Assembly (NCBI GenBank): GCA_008508345.1
Contig: QNGE01000945.1
Span: forward strand, 88,044-152,043
Direction of reading: 5' to 3'
DNA from: Paragonimus westermani
Taxonomy: Eukaryota > Platyhelminthes > Trematoda > Plagiorchiida > Troglotrematidae
DNA length: 64,000 nucleotides
Positions 27,801-36,363 of the stretch are shown here, piece by piece. The position numbers and the translations under genes were made by a program. Each line of letters begins with the position of its first letter. Position 1 is the stretch's first letter. Below the pieces are notes generated by a model. It did not search any database and was not told the DNA's origin. It was given only the letters and a program-made list of their open reading frames with translations.

Positions 27801-30800
27801 CTTGACCCACTCGAACTCTGGTTTTCCACGACAGGTAATCCATAAGGAACGGTAGCCCTGAAGGCCTGTAAAAGCTCAATGGAAATTAAGGTCTGTTGCC
27901 ATTCTATTGCAATACCGTCCACATAGTTCATAACGGCCAATGCAGAAACTGAACCAACCAGGATGCGAACGTTGATTTAATTCAACTTTCTCCTCAGACA
28001 TTTTGCCATCGATACTAATTGTGGAAAAATAACATTTCTTTAAATCAGACGAGTAAAAACGTATTTAAGCAATGAGTTGCTTGTTGGTATGTATTAGGAG
28101 AATACAGCTTATAAGAACTGGGTGTCACGCACAATTAGTGACAGCTTTGCATTCACAAACCCGTATCAGCCATCTGTCGGATCTGAGATAAGCGACAATG
28201 CTAACTCACGCTTGAGTTGCCGAATTCAGCACTCACCTTTTCCACACTAGAATGTGGAGGTGGAGGCTCATAGGATACGTATACTGTTGATTGGCAACGA
28301 CCAAGAAAAAGGTTACACGCTTCCAGTTGGTTCTGTTCATTGGATGTATGCTCTTCATGTGACAATATATTGTGCGGTTGCATGGTGGGTATTTCTTATG
28401 GAAAATTGAATTGGAAAATACGCCTTCCTTTTGCAGCAATCTAGTGGTATACATACTGTAAGCGTATAAAATTTATTCACCTCAGCAAGAAAAGCACGTT
28501 AGTGTTGGTTTGAACCCAGACTACACTTTATTTATTCCTCCTTCACAAAGCTATTCTGGTTCACCATCGAATTCGGACTGTGTCTTGAGGTAGATCAGCT
28601 ACGCGCAGTTGGGGCCGGTATACTCTCCTCATTTGGAGAATTGGAACACGCGTTCAGTGACGAGTCGGAGAAACGTCCTCTGGAGCCAAGCACTACGGCT
28701 ATTCAACCATACGATGATGTAGGTTACCAACCGGTCTATTTTGTGTGCCAGTCCTTCGAACTAATGGAACAACAACTGAAGTAAGTCATCAGACTCACAA
28801 ATGATTCCTCTTGAACTGACATCCTATTGTCACCAACACAGTAACTCGTAGGCGATTTATTGACGGCGCCGGTGCGAAAGTCAACCGGCGACTGCAGCTA
28901 TTCTGTCGTTTTTAGCTTTCGCTGGATCGATTTTAACTTGGTCATGTTTACCTATGGCATTCCAAGCCCTACATTCTGTGATAGATAAGCCGATCAATAC
29001 CACTCAACACTTGAGTATTGCTCACATGATCCATGCAATTGAACCACAAAAGGAATTAACTCAGCGTGGGCATTCAAATTAACAAAGTGATTTATTACCC
29101 GGTTTATTCTAAACTACGTTCATGGGCATTTGGCTTCCCAAATTTGGAAGTGTTGGCGGAGGCTGTACGAGTTGTAGTCTTTGTCATACTTATTGTTAGT
29201 GACCCTCAGTCGTAAGCTTGCCAGCGTTCATGATCGAAATTGGACGTTGTCACCTACCCTGTCCACTTCATTTACTCAGTATGAGATATGAAATGTATGG
29301 GTTCAGTGAACTTCAACGGCGTAAAACATTAAGCGATATTTCATCTGATATAAAGTTATGGGAACCAACCTAGATGACAATACACCAGATGATTACAGCA
29401 TATGGTCGCCAGCAGTGGTATGCCCCCTAAAGGACAAACAATTTTGGTGTGTCTCAACAGTGATAGCATATGGATGGAATGCTATTAACAGTAAGAATCA
29501 TGTTTATAAAATAATCAAGCCTGACTGTTTCTGACACTTCTGACTTATAATCACTACTGCAATATTTGGTTGTTTTGGATTAGCAATCATATGTGATGTT
29601 ACGTTTACACAGTCAGTTGCTTCAGTCAAGCAAAAATGTCCGAGTATTTTCTGATCCCCTAGGTCTCACTGAAATGGTAAAACCAACCACTGTGATTGAA
29701 CCGCGCTTAGGGGTATTGTGGGGTCGTTGACCGTAGGCGAACGTCGTACCGAAAGGATCTTTCGTTTCGTAGTTGGAGACTGATATTGTCTTGATAACTG
29801 GTAAGTAGCTAGCCCTGATACTACCCACAGAGAAGGGATCAGAGTTGGACGCCTCATTCACTTTGTTTCAACAACACAGTTATTTAGTAATATACATTTT
29901 TTAAAGGGAGATAATAAACGTGGCTGACTGGGGTAAATTCTTGAAACGATGTTTTGGAGTGTGTAGGGAGTAGTAACAATGTTAACCGAAAATCCTGGTC
30001 TCTCGGATAACACGACCGTCCAAACAAATTGCTCCAAAGTTATATCAAAAACGAGTGCGAAAGTTCTCTGTTCCCCTTCAAATCGTGTGCAGCAGGGAGA
30101 AAAACACAGGGTATTCATATGATGAGTGCTGACCTGAAGACGTTCTCGATTTAGAAGATCAAAGAACAATGAGTAAAACTGGTGGTTAATCTCACTGGAC
30201 CACCAATGAACTTGAAGGACTGAAGTTCCACGGAGAGGGTTCAACAATAGCAATGTTTATATTTGGTTGATACTGAGAATTTCTGTCCTGAATTGTCAGA
30301 ATCATTTTCCAGAGGAAGGTGGCAGTTTTGGACAAAAACTGGGGTTCCCTAACAGTGTAAACCACGGGTCGAGTTACCATTAGGCCGTAACTAAAGCGGC
30401 TAAAAATCTCTCAAGTTATCAGCTTTCTATTCGTCTGCTTTTGGTAGATTCACAAAAATGGGCCGTCAAAGATACTCCCTTCCTGCTAGTTCAACAGTTC
30501 ACTCAGGACGGTTAATACACTGTCACCTGCCAAATCGCATTTCGGAGGGCTCAGGTTTTACCATTTGCTATTTTCTTCATTATACCTGCTTTTCATAAAT
30601 ATGCAACGGTTATAATCAACGGTTCAAGTTCCGCCCACTGAATAGGCTTTTCTATCCCAATTGTTGGTACAACTCTGCCGTATCTCTTCCACAACTAATA
30701 ATAATACCCATATCAGGGCACTCCATGGCTCCTCCTAGCCAAACATTTGCGTACTGATTATAAGTTATTTAATTTAATTATGTCATATTGACATTAATCG

Positions 30801-30977
30801 TCTTTCACCTTCCTGTTTTACAGTGAGTATGTCCGTACAGTCCAAAAGGATGTGTGGGCCACCTACGATCCTTACACAGAAACAATGAAGTTGCGAAGCT
30901 CAACGGAGCTAAGAGAGGCTGTGATCGAAAATGTAGCCAAGCAGATCGAGGCTCTGAAGTTCAACAATCTAGCGTGA
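690..30977 (+). CDS. TH: Tyrosine 3-monooxygenase (tyrosine hydroxylase), 3' nine exons, partial at 5' end
   Basis: Pterin- and iron-dependent aromatic amino acid hydroxylase; family members of this type convert L-tyrosine to L-DOPA, the first committed step of catecholamine synthesis, in the cytosol of neurons. Exons: 690-894, 5630-5715, 7763-7830, 10256-10306, 12728-12873, 17472-17607, 19208-19334, 28551-28780, 30824-30977. They total 1203 nt (400 residues plus TGA) with compatible phases and GT-AG borders throughout. Residues 1-68 are the end of an ACT-like regulatory domain containing HLETR; 69-340 are catalytic. The iron ligands are His235 and His240 (HEFLGH) and Glu280 (WFTIEFG). The His-to-Glu spacing of 45 equals that of rat TH 331/376. 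RPVAG (193-197), SPRDFL and TQYVRH are present. WFTIEFG and SSFGEL argue against tryptophan hydroxylase; phenylalanine hydroxylase is the main alternative. The HLETR regulatory segment favours TH. The 5' end is missing. Confidence 0.87.
4010..4135 (-). repeat. Degenerate tRNA-derived SINE copy
   Basis: On the + strand it shows the same order of blocks as the copy at 5070-5345: a cgagtttcg..ctca..gagc block, a tatccttg block and a ccggg..tgaa block. The promoter-like boxes read on the minus strand. Strongly diverged, and limits are approximate. Confidence 0.45.
5070..5345 (-). repeat. tRNA-derived SINE copy (best preserved)
   Basis: On the minus strand the sequence carries a pol III A-box-like stretch (TAGCGCAGTGG near 5195-5212) and a B-box-like stretch (GAGTTCAAATCCCGG near 5158-5176) at tRNA-like spacing. 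A non-tRNA body follows on either side. The same block order recurs at 4010, 49860, 54095, 58215 and 63010, which defines an interspersed family. The origin from a tRNA is inferred from these boxes. Confidence 0.65.
5630..5715 (+). CDS. TH: TH exon B: entry of catalytic domain
   Basis: Acceptor atgctccag, donor gtacgt. Encodes residues 69-97: [20 protein letters not shown], then a short acidic stretch ending DHP. This aligns with the WFPRxVSxLDKC block that opens the catalytic domain of TH. Oddity: WVPC replaces the usual WFPR. A minus-strand ORF over this place is a shadow. Confidence 0.85.
5716..7762 (+). other. TH intron, 2.0 kb
   Basis: GT-AG intron of phase 0. Only short ORFs without recognisable domains; nothing else seen. 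Confidence 0.7.
7763..7830 (+). CDS. TH: TH exon C (68 nt)
   Basis: Acceptor atttcctcatag, donor gtaagt. Encodes residues 98-119, [19 protein letters not shown] plus DYH. This matches the GFxDxxYRxRRxxIAxxAF helix of all aromatic amino acid hydroxylases. It ends on two bases (CA), completed to His by the next exon. Confidence 0.88.
7831..10255 (+). other. TH intron, 2.4 kb
   Basis: GT-AG intron. A perfect 9-bp hairpin, GTGATATAA/TTATATCAC with an AA loop, lies at 9481-9500. No coding signal recognised. Confidence 0.7.
10256..10306 (+). CDS. TH: TH exon D (51 nt micro-exon)
   Basis: Acceptor acttcacacag, donor gtaaga. Encodes residues 120-136: the H of HGDP is split with the preceding exon, followed by [16 protein letters not shown] and the first two bases of Trp137. 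It aligns with the HGDPIPxVxYTxEExxTW segment. Both neighbouring junctions restore conserved residues exactly, which supports the calls despite the small size. Confidence 0.83.
10307..12727 (+). other. TH intron, 2.4 kb
   Basis: GT-AG intron. Around 10600-10745 the sequence resembles the tail block of the SINE family (acacagtaagatctctgttaac near its end). Otherwise nothing recognised. Confidence 0.65.
12728..12873 (+). CDS. TH: TH exon E
   Basis: Acceptor ggtttaag, donor gtaaga. Encodes residues 137-185, starting [20 protein letters not shown], then [11 protein letters not shown] and [12 protein letters not shown]. This matches the WKxVYxxLxxLxxxxAxxEYLxxFxLLExxCxxxxxxIPQLExVSxFL block. Typical IPQLE is IPKMG here, a mild deviation. 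Confidence 0.88.
12874..17471 (+). other. TH intron, 4.6 kb
   Basis: GT-AG intron of phase 1. Several ORFs of 60-113 codons occur on both strands (for example 13533-13874 on the minus strand), none with a recognisable domain. No structured repeat noticed. Confidence 0.65.
17472..17607 (+). CDS. TH: TH exon F: pterin/substrate pocket
   Basis: Acceptor taaccccacag, donor gtaagt. Encodes residues 186-230. The [19 protein letters not shown] stretch and [14 protein letters not shown] are hallmark active-site blocks of the family, and the exon ends with HTPEP. The Pro codon of PEP is split with the next exon. Intact, with no stops. Confidence 0.92.
17608..19207 (+). other. TH intron, 1.6 kb, with an exon-like ORF
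   Basis: GT-AG intron. An 86-codon open stretch at 17905-18165 includes a low-hydrophobicity, acidic segment ([16 protein letters not shown]) downstream of an AG. It has no family resemblance I recognise and its phase does not fit the hydroxylase. Confidence 0.6.
19208..19334 (+). CDS. TH: TH exon G: iron-binding HExxxH segment
   Basis: Acceptor ccatttttcag, donor gtgagt, phase 0 at the end. Encodes residues 231-273: [34 protein letters not shown]. His235 and His240 of HEFLGH are the two histidine ligands of the catalytic Fe(II) known from the family. The block FAxFxQxxGLxSLGAS is diagnostic. Confidence 0.94.
19509..20419 (+). CDS. Candidate two-exon coding piece of unknown identity, nested in TH intron
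   Basis: Piece 1 (19509-19621) follows an AG (aagtttcag) and reads [17 protein letters not shown], then [20 protein letters not shown], leaving one base before gtaact. Piece 2 follows ttgaaaag at 20217. Joining restores a codon and continues [47 protein letters not shown] to a stop at 20417-20419. The composition looks protein-like and the phase fits, but I recognise no family. No upstream start exon was found, and the first piece needs two bases from an earlier exon. It could be a nested gene, a gene fragment or chance. Confidence 0.3.
21779..22150 (-). CDS. Unassigned 123-codon ORF
   Basis: The longest open stretch on the minus strand of this intron, ATG-initiated. No transmembrane pattern, domain or repeat is evident. 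Length alone is only slightly beyond what random AT-rich DNA of this size gives, so it may be spurious. Confidence 0.12.
   Translation of the reverse strand: MYVTCALNTNLYHIHKPEWFTHYVYCQILPYKCIAVALFIYQNHRNMLSGTVQRAMPGDPLMCINEGPLALHTFIGQQLLLSVTADLFKRKNSYDRNIPVSNGFRPTTGAPYFYPAYALKTEL
23290..23537 (-). pseudogene. Possible RanBD-like (Nup50-type) gene fragment with a frameshift
   Basis: The minus-strand ORF from 23537 reads [20 protein letters not shown], then RNIITA. This resembles the GxLxIK...K...LLxRN pattern of Ran-binding domains such as in Nup50. About 35 codons in, the plausible continuation ([20 protein letters not shown], then SVNF) is in another frame, so the copy would be broken by a small indel. 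No introns or flanking domains are visible. The family call rests on remembered pattern only. Confidence 0.3.
25015..25120 (+). CDS. Exon-like ORF of unknown identity
   Basis: After an AG (actaaag) the frame reads [36 protein letters not shown] and meets a donor-like CAG|gtgact. Charged, helix-like composition. No partner exon in compatible phase was found, and no family is recognised. Confidence 0.2.
26468..26488. repeat. Perfect 10-bp palindrome
   Basis: GTGTGTGAAA and TTTCACACAC are separated by one base. Perfect hairpin or dyad symmetry inside the TH intron; function unknown. Confidence 0.7.
27068..27177 (+). mobile_element. Short PLE-tail insertion with hammerhead-like motif and 13-bp target-site duplication
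   Basis: GCCGTGGTACAAG occurs exactly at 27068-27080 and 27165-27177, flanking 84 bp (27081-27164). About 60 bp of the insert match the 3' end of the PLE at 42192-42255. The direct repeat is the expected signature of retrotransposition of a strongly 5'-truncated or very small non-autonomous element. Confidence 0.75.
27113..27166 (+). ncRNA. Hammerhead-ribozyme-like motif
   Basis: CTGAGGA (27123-27129) fits the CUGANGA core. Stem II pairs GGCCACC (27131-27137) with GGTGGTT (27141-27147) around a CGA loop, including two G-U pairs. GAAA follows at 27148-27151. Stem III pairs CGTA (27152-27155) with TACG (27162-27165). PLEs are known to carry hammerhead motifs in their terminal repeats. The residue after stem III is C where U is expected, and no matching stem I strand is seen, so self-cleavage of this single copy is unlikely. 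Confidence 0.55.
28202..28383 (-). CDS. Exon-like ORF on the minus strand, unknown identity
   Basis: ATG at 28383 in a good context (ACCATGC). The reading includes [19 protein letters not shown] and [16 protein letters not shown], followed by a consensus donor AAG|gtgagt on the minus strand. It could be a first exon of a gene nested antisense in the TH intron. No downstream exon could be joined with confidence, and no family is recognised. Confidence 0.22.
28551..28780 (+). CDS. TH: TH exon H: third iron ligand and active-site end
   Basis: Acceptor ccttcacaaag, donor gtaagt. Encodes residues 274-349: [46 protein letters not shown]. Glu280 of IEFG is the carboxylate ligand of the catalytic iron. 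AIQPY and YQPVYFV are TH/PAH-type rather than TPH-type. Intact. Confidence 0.95.
28781..30823 (+). other. TH intron, 2.0 kb
   Basis: GT-AG intron, phase 2. Minus-strand ORFs at 29622-29861 and 29858-30253 (131 codons) are open but have no domain I recognise. Otherwise nothing. Confidence 0.65.
30824..30977 (+). CDS. TH: TH exon I: C-terminal end and stop
   Basis: Acceptor cctgttttacag, phase completed with AA from the previous exon. Encodes residues 350-400: [20 protein letters not shown], then a helix-forming tail ([16 protein letters not shown]) and TGA at 30975-30977. YDPYT is the conserved end of the catalytic domain. The hydrophobic heptad spacing of the tail fits the tetramerisation helix known in this family. 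No AATAAA was found within about 1.6 kb downstream. Confidence 0.92.
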
Positions 30978-32615
30978 ATTCTCAGTTGGAACTATTTGTC
31001 AAGAAAGACTATTGATTTGTTCGTTTTATTTAAGCATTTAGTTACAGATTCGTCAGTTGTGTTGAACTCCTGAGGTCATTCGATGTTAAACATGCAAATT
31101 TAGTTTTGAGTCAGATACCTTTGTCATTTCAGTCGAAGTCCATCTCTTGCCTGTTTTTTCTATGACCTGTGAGGCGAATGAGAAGTTCAATGTAATTGAT
31201 TTCAGTTTGAATGAATGAAGTTGTTGAAAGAATGCCAATCTCTTGGAGCGCTTCCGAACGGTCGATGTTGCTCTTTTTCAACGCCAATCATGGGGAGGAC
31301 TAAAGGCTTCTGGTTGAGCTTTTGGCACAGCTGATTCCAGTGTACCTTCCTACCTTTATTTGGGTACAAAATTCCACCTTCGTCTACTTTGAGGGTCAGC
31401 AGTAGATTCAAATTTAGTTTAAAACGCGTTAGCAGCCGACATTCTGGAAAGAGGGGTGTCTTGAACTCCCATCTTCACTCACGTAAGATGATGGGGTTAA
31501 CCAGAGGCTTAAGCAATTCTTTTCTCCGACATCCCCAAGTGGGCTGTGTTCACTAGTATTTGGAGGTTTATGTCAGAAGTAAAACATCACTAACGAATCA
31601 GATTACCAACTACACACAAACTGCTCTGAAAATATGAACCACGTCCATTTTGTTTAGTCGCCGTAATGTAGCCTATTCAGTACGTGGTCTACTGACGCTT
31701 TGCGACAACTCCACCGCTATGTTTTCCGTCGAGGTTGAACTACTGACTAAGCAACTTTCAGTATTGATGTCAGACCTCTCATGTGGAACTAATTTAATAA
31801 GCGCCAGTTTGTACTGTTTCCAGAAAATGGGACAAAAGTTTTTTCAAGCTGGTTGTCGATTTAAGCGTTATTTCACGAGTAGGGTTGGAAAATCACGTTT
31901 TCACTGGTACTAGTCTTCAGGATGTTTCCAAACTCAGTGTTACCGGCTTGCGTTGTTTCAAACCCTCGAATCAATTCAAGTGTGAAATCACTCATACTTC
32001 GCATAGGAAACGAAGGCGGATGTAACGGACAATGGGAACCCCACAGTGAAACGACATCTGTCTATGCCACGTTCAAACTTGACGAACTTTTGTCGGCGAC
32101 TGTCACTTTCCAAGCGGTGATGGAAGTGAGCTTCATTACTTGTTTCGTTGTTTACGTAGACGAATAACCAAACCTTAGGGGGTGAAGTCGAGTGGTCACG
32201 CTGCGGACCAATGAAACGGGTCAGGTCACCTAGGGTCACTAAAATGAGTGGTTCACAACAGATAGTATCTGATTGTTGAAGTTCTTATACTTGCTTGCTT
32301 CCAGGTCATCATATACCTCCAAGCGGGTGACGACCGGTCACGGTCGGTTGAAATAGATTTGCCAAAGCGTAGAAAGTGCTGACCCTAAAGCGGAGTAAGT
32401 TAGGGAGTCAGAAACACACTACGATGGCTAAAAGGTCAACTATAGATGAAATGGCACGTTACACTGTCGTTGGCAAAAGATTTCTTGTAGACAATTTTCC
32501 AACAGTTTCACAAGCTCGACCAACCTTACCCATTCCTGTAAGAATTCGCAACCTACAGATTTCTATGAACAATGAGTTCGTTTTGCTTGCCACATCATGG
32601 CGCAAAGAAGATACT
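30978..32615. other. TH 3' UTR and intergenic sequence
   Basis: No clear gene. Two plus-strand ORFs (31922-32167 and 32376-32618, 81 and 80 codons) are open and of mixed composition but match nothing I know. The second ends exactly where the foldback arm starts. A weak tRNA-like block sits near 31440-31510. Confidence 0.5.
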
Positions 32616-32999
32616 TAGTGCGATAGGGTAACAATTTGTTCACTCTCATCAATCACGAAAATAAAACCCGCGGGTCAAGTACATCAGACAAACAGAAACG
32701 AACTATAAGTATGCTCACGAATAATCGTTCCGCGTATTGTGCAATCATGAACATAGCAACCCAATAGGCCGCCCCAGCCGAATTTGTGAAAAAAACACAG
32801 GCTGTCAAGTCCGGGTGGGTATAGGTACGTCGAAAGCTAGTAATTTCAGGTTTGCTAACTGCCTAACGATAGTTTGACTGGGCTAACTCGGCGAACCTAG
32901 TGACTTGTTGTCAAGGCGTGGGAATTCGAGCACCTGGTTCATCAGGTTGAGGCTGGCGCGTAATCAATTGCTTCTATCCCATCAGCTATTGTTTTGCCA
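32616..32999 (+). repeat. Left arm of 384-bp inverted repeat
   Basis: Reverse complement of 33799-34182. Ends near attgttttgcc. No ORF conserved between the arms. Confidence 0.85.
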
Positions 33000-33798
33000 C
33001 TGAACCTGGTGGTCGTCGATCTGTTTTATCAGTGTGTACAATAATCTAAATATGAGAATTGTTAAACCATCTGATTTTGCGAGTACTTGAAACTGACGAT
33101 TGATATGTTGATCTAATTGCAGCTGCTCATCAGCATACGTTTACGCTCTGGCAAGCTTTAATTTGTGCGTTCGATCTTCTGCCAGATTATTCCTCATGAG
33201 TTGTAACCCCCTTTTACAGGTATTCTCAGTCGTGAACTTGTTAGTTGTTTTCCGAGTTGATATCCATGACATGATATCTATGACATGCGCGCTCTGTCCT
33301 ATATGTCTCATCTCATTATGCACTGAAAACATTCAGCCTAGTTTTAAAAACTGACCCACTAACGGATAAACAACGTGATTAGAGGTAATCCGTCGGCTCA
33401 AACACTAACGGATATCTTTAAAAGAATAACTGATAATACCAAGTTAACTTCACTGTGTAAATCATGAGTTTGATTTTCATAAGCATTATTAGTTTCACTT
33501 AAAAAACAGCTGTGTAATTTCGTTTCTTTCATGCAGTAGAGTTGAATAACACGCTCGAATTCGTTGATGAGCAACGTACGGACGGCAAGGTAAGGCGGTC
33601 CGTCCACTAAAAAACTTCACGAAGTGGTAACTTTCTTCAGTTCCCCAGTTCTTGTTTAATTGCACGCAAACGTGGTTTGGTCAAATCCATTGCTCACATA
33701 GTAGATCGCTGCTCTGCGGATGCTGACCATATCCTAAACGTATGCTGATGAGCAGCTACAGTTAGAACAACATATCAGTGGTAAGTTCTAAGTCTGGG

Positions 33799-34182
33799 GG
33801 CAAAACAATGTCTGATGGGATAGAAGCAATTGATTACGCGCCAGCCTCAACCTGATGAACCAGGTGCTCGAATTCCCACGCCTTGACAACAAGTCACTAG
33901 GTTCGCCGAGTTAGCCCAGTCAAACTATCGTTAGGCAGTTAGCAAACCTGAAATTACTAGCTTTCGACGTACCTATACCCACCCGGACTTGACAGCCTGT
34001 GTTTTTTTCACAAATTCGGCTGGGGCGGCCTATTGGGTTGCTATGTTCATGATTGCACAATACGCGGAACGATTATTCGTGAGCATACTTATAGTTCGTT
34101 TCTGTTTGTCTGATGTACTTGACCCGCGAGTTTTATTTTCGTGATTGATGAGAGTGAACAAACTGTTACCCTATCGTACTTT
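33799..34182 (-). repeat. Right arm of 384-bp inverted repeat
   Basis: Reverse complement of 32616-32999. Near-identity of the arms contrasts with the poorer match of the inner pair, suggesting recent duplication or gene conversion of the outer arms. Confidence 0.85.
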
Positions 34183-34757
34183 ATTCTCTCTATCTGCTCG
34201 AATGATCTAAACGTGAGCCTATCTTGCAAGAGCAACTGTTTTCACAGATGCATGAGAAGTTACATCTAAATTGTATCTGTTGCGAATGAGGGGTGTTACG
34301 TTGTTGTTTCTGAAGATCACTTTGAGTGATTGTGAAGAATATTTTAAGATGTTGCCCTTCATTGTTTGAATGATTTACAGACGGACTTTAATACTGTTTA
34401 ACGGTGGCAAAATGTTTACATTTTGTTTTCTAGGAAACTTTAAGTATAGTTCACCCCATCACTTGGCTAATTTGGTTCGAACCAGTTATACATAATGTGT
34501 TTATACTTCATTGTGCCAAAACATGTTCTGCTCACTCCGCGTTCAAGAATCAAGTTCAGATAGTTCTTACAAGCTTACTGAGTACTTACATACCTATGTA
34601 GAAAAGCGGTTGTCAATGGCAACGCGCTATCGTCAATAGACCTTAATAATTAGAACTAGATTCTCCAGCATTAATGAACAGAAGTGAGAGAATTTTAAGC
34701 AACTCCTCCTTCAGATGAGCTTGAATGCGCCAGTGAGGTTTTCTGGACTAGCATTTC
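34183..34757. other. Spacer between foldback element and inverted PLE
   Basis: No gene or repeat recognised. Confidence 0.5.
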
Positions 34758-35008
34758 GTACAATCGGATCAAACGTTGATATGTAACTAGTTCCAAACAT
34801 TACGATAGTGTCCCACAGATAAGAAGTCATGGCTTAAGGGATTAGACAGACAGATACGGAAATGAAGAATAAAAATATAGGGACGTTGACTACCAGGGCA
34901 GCCGGAACGTCATCACATGTTGGTTCGAAACACCCGGGTGGGATTCTGATGTCTGATTGTCAGAGCCTCAGCAAACAGGAGGATGTGTCTGCGGTCGCTA
35001 CGAAAAAT
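34758..35008 (+). repeat. Left 251-bp inverted repeat arm of PLE
   Basis: Reverse complement of 36364-36614 with scattered differences. Includes the coding end of the GIY-YIG remnant and the element's 3' end on the minus strand. Confidence 0.75.
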
Positions 35009-35195
35009 CAGAGAGAACGCGCCACAATCTTTGACTTTGTGCCCTGTTTGGATCAAGTGCTTTGCTGTTGATGACGCTGTGTACCGTCCGTCGGCCTTTA
35101 TGCACCCACCTGGCGTTGTGCTTCCATCCACTCTGGAAAATGCTCCTTGATGCGAGAAGCTACCTGTCGGGTTGTCCTCCCTGTGCAGTTCACGT
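34913..35195 (-). pseudogene. PLE endonuclease (GIY-YIG) remnant
   Basis: Minus-strand reading gives YNVNCTGRTTRQVASRIKEH, FPEWMEAQRQVG, then after an in-frame stop HLIQTGHKVKDCGAFSLIFR, FAEALTIRHQNP. The order C..C-R..SRIKEH, then TGHK, then FAEAL.I....P, matches the GIY-YIG domain at the C-terminus of PLE polyproteins. Broken by a stop and lacking an intact catalytic set. Confidence 0.65.
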
Positions 35196-35364
35196 TATAA
35201 CTGCACGACTATTTGTATGAACAATGAGATGTGACGGACTAAGACTGTTTACCCGTAGTAGAAAAGACTGGTAAAGCCATAGTTCGTTGTGTTGTACATA
35301 GCTGTACAGCGTTATGGAACCTGGATTCAGCAGCCATTTGAGGTCTTTTTGTCATTGTTGCCAA

Positions 35365-35589
35365 CTACAACTGCAGCTTCCACCGGTCTGCAGGAATTGA
35401 GCCGTTCATCTTCAGCTTTTCTAGCTCGCGGGTGATTTTCTTTTTCGATTCCTGGTCGTTGTCGGAAGTGTTGTCCAGCAGAAGCTTCTGGGTGTCACAG
35501 AAAATTTCAAACATTTCCTCCATATATCCCGCTTTATCCCTCAACGCAATTCCTGAACCTTTGTTCGGAGGTAACACTGTTAAATCCAC
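35365..35589 (-). pseudogene. PLE N-terminal (pre-RT) remnant
   Basis: DLTVLPPNKGSGIALRDKAG, YMEEMFEIFCDTQKLL, KKKITRELEKLKMNGSIPADRW. This corresponds to the ILPADKG..VVMDK..Y...M..LL.D...F block and the following K..L..L...G.I....Y segment just upstream of the PLE reverse transcriptase. The downstream RT motifs that should follow at lower coordinates are absent. Confidence 0.6.
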
Positions 35590-36363
35590 ATTTTGTGTTA
35601 TTTCCTTTGAATTTTGGAAGTGTGCCGGTGTTAATATATCATGCCGCCTTTGTTTGTAGTTACGATGTTAATAAGCGACATGCACTAACTTCAGCCGGTT
35701 TTCATTTTCCTCGGACGTTGACAAATATCGTTGTTGTTTGTAAACATTTTCGAACCGCATATATAACCCACGTTCTCCAGTTTTCTTTGGTGATTTAGCA
35801 AACTTCACGCTTCAACAGAAAGTTTTAATTCGAGTCCTTGTTAACGGTTCTGACGGCAAATTAATAAAATATCTATTAAGCTCTTTAGGAACCGGAGACC
35901 TACTTGAAATTGGGCAAAATGGATCACCGAGCGATTACCCACATTCGTTTATTGCAATCTCTAGAACGGTCCGCAAAAATCCTTATATTTGACTCGACAA
36001 ACAATCGATAGGTCCTTCGTAAATGGTCACAACTTTTCGTGAATCACCTTACGCGAGGCCAGATTGTGTTGACAAAGTTCAGCGTGGGATTCGGTTATTC
36101 GTTTGAGGTCTTAACTATTAGACTACAGGCCATACGATCTGAATTTTTTCGTTAATTCCTGCAAAATCTGGCACTTAAAAAGCTATCAAGCATACTGGCA
36201 GTTTCTTTTGGGTGTCTTCTTCGTAGGAATTTGAAGCGATTTACTCCCACGATGAATAAGGCGATGAGAAGACGTTAATCACGTGCTGTTCTCGTGGGTG
36301 ACAGTACATTCTGATCACATGTGGAAGCAATAAAATAAGGTCTCATAGAACGCACCCTCTGTA

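Larger units (their letters stand above)
19335..28550 (+). other. TH intron, 9.2 kb, with nested insertions
   Basis: The largest intron (GT-AG, phase 0). It contains exon-like ORFs at 19509-19621 and 20217-20419, a RanBD-like fragment at 23290-23537, an exon-like ORF at 25015-25120, a 10-bp palindrome at 26468-26488, the hammerhead-like insertion at 27081-27164 and a minus-strand exon-like ORF at 28202-28383. The remainder shows nothing I can name. Confidence 0.65.
32616..34182. mobile_element. Foldback-type element: 384-bp inverted arms around a 0.8 kb centre
   Basis: Left arm 32616-32999 and right arm 33799-34182 are reverse complements with only a handful of mismatches by eye (for example CCCGCGGGT against ACTCGCGGGT). 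The arms begin AGTRCGATAGGGTAACA. A second paired segment continues inward (about 33095-33146 with 33733-33790), interrupted by roughly 100 extra bases on the left. No transposase ORF is visible in the centre. No clear target-site duplication. A foldback transposon or MITE-like origin is inferred. Confidence 0.8.

Noticed and set aside
29858..30253. 131-codon minus-strand ORF considered as a retrotransposon pol relic
   Set aside because: No RT, protease or integrase motif could be found in any frame around it.
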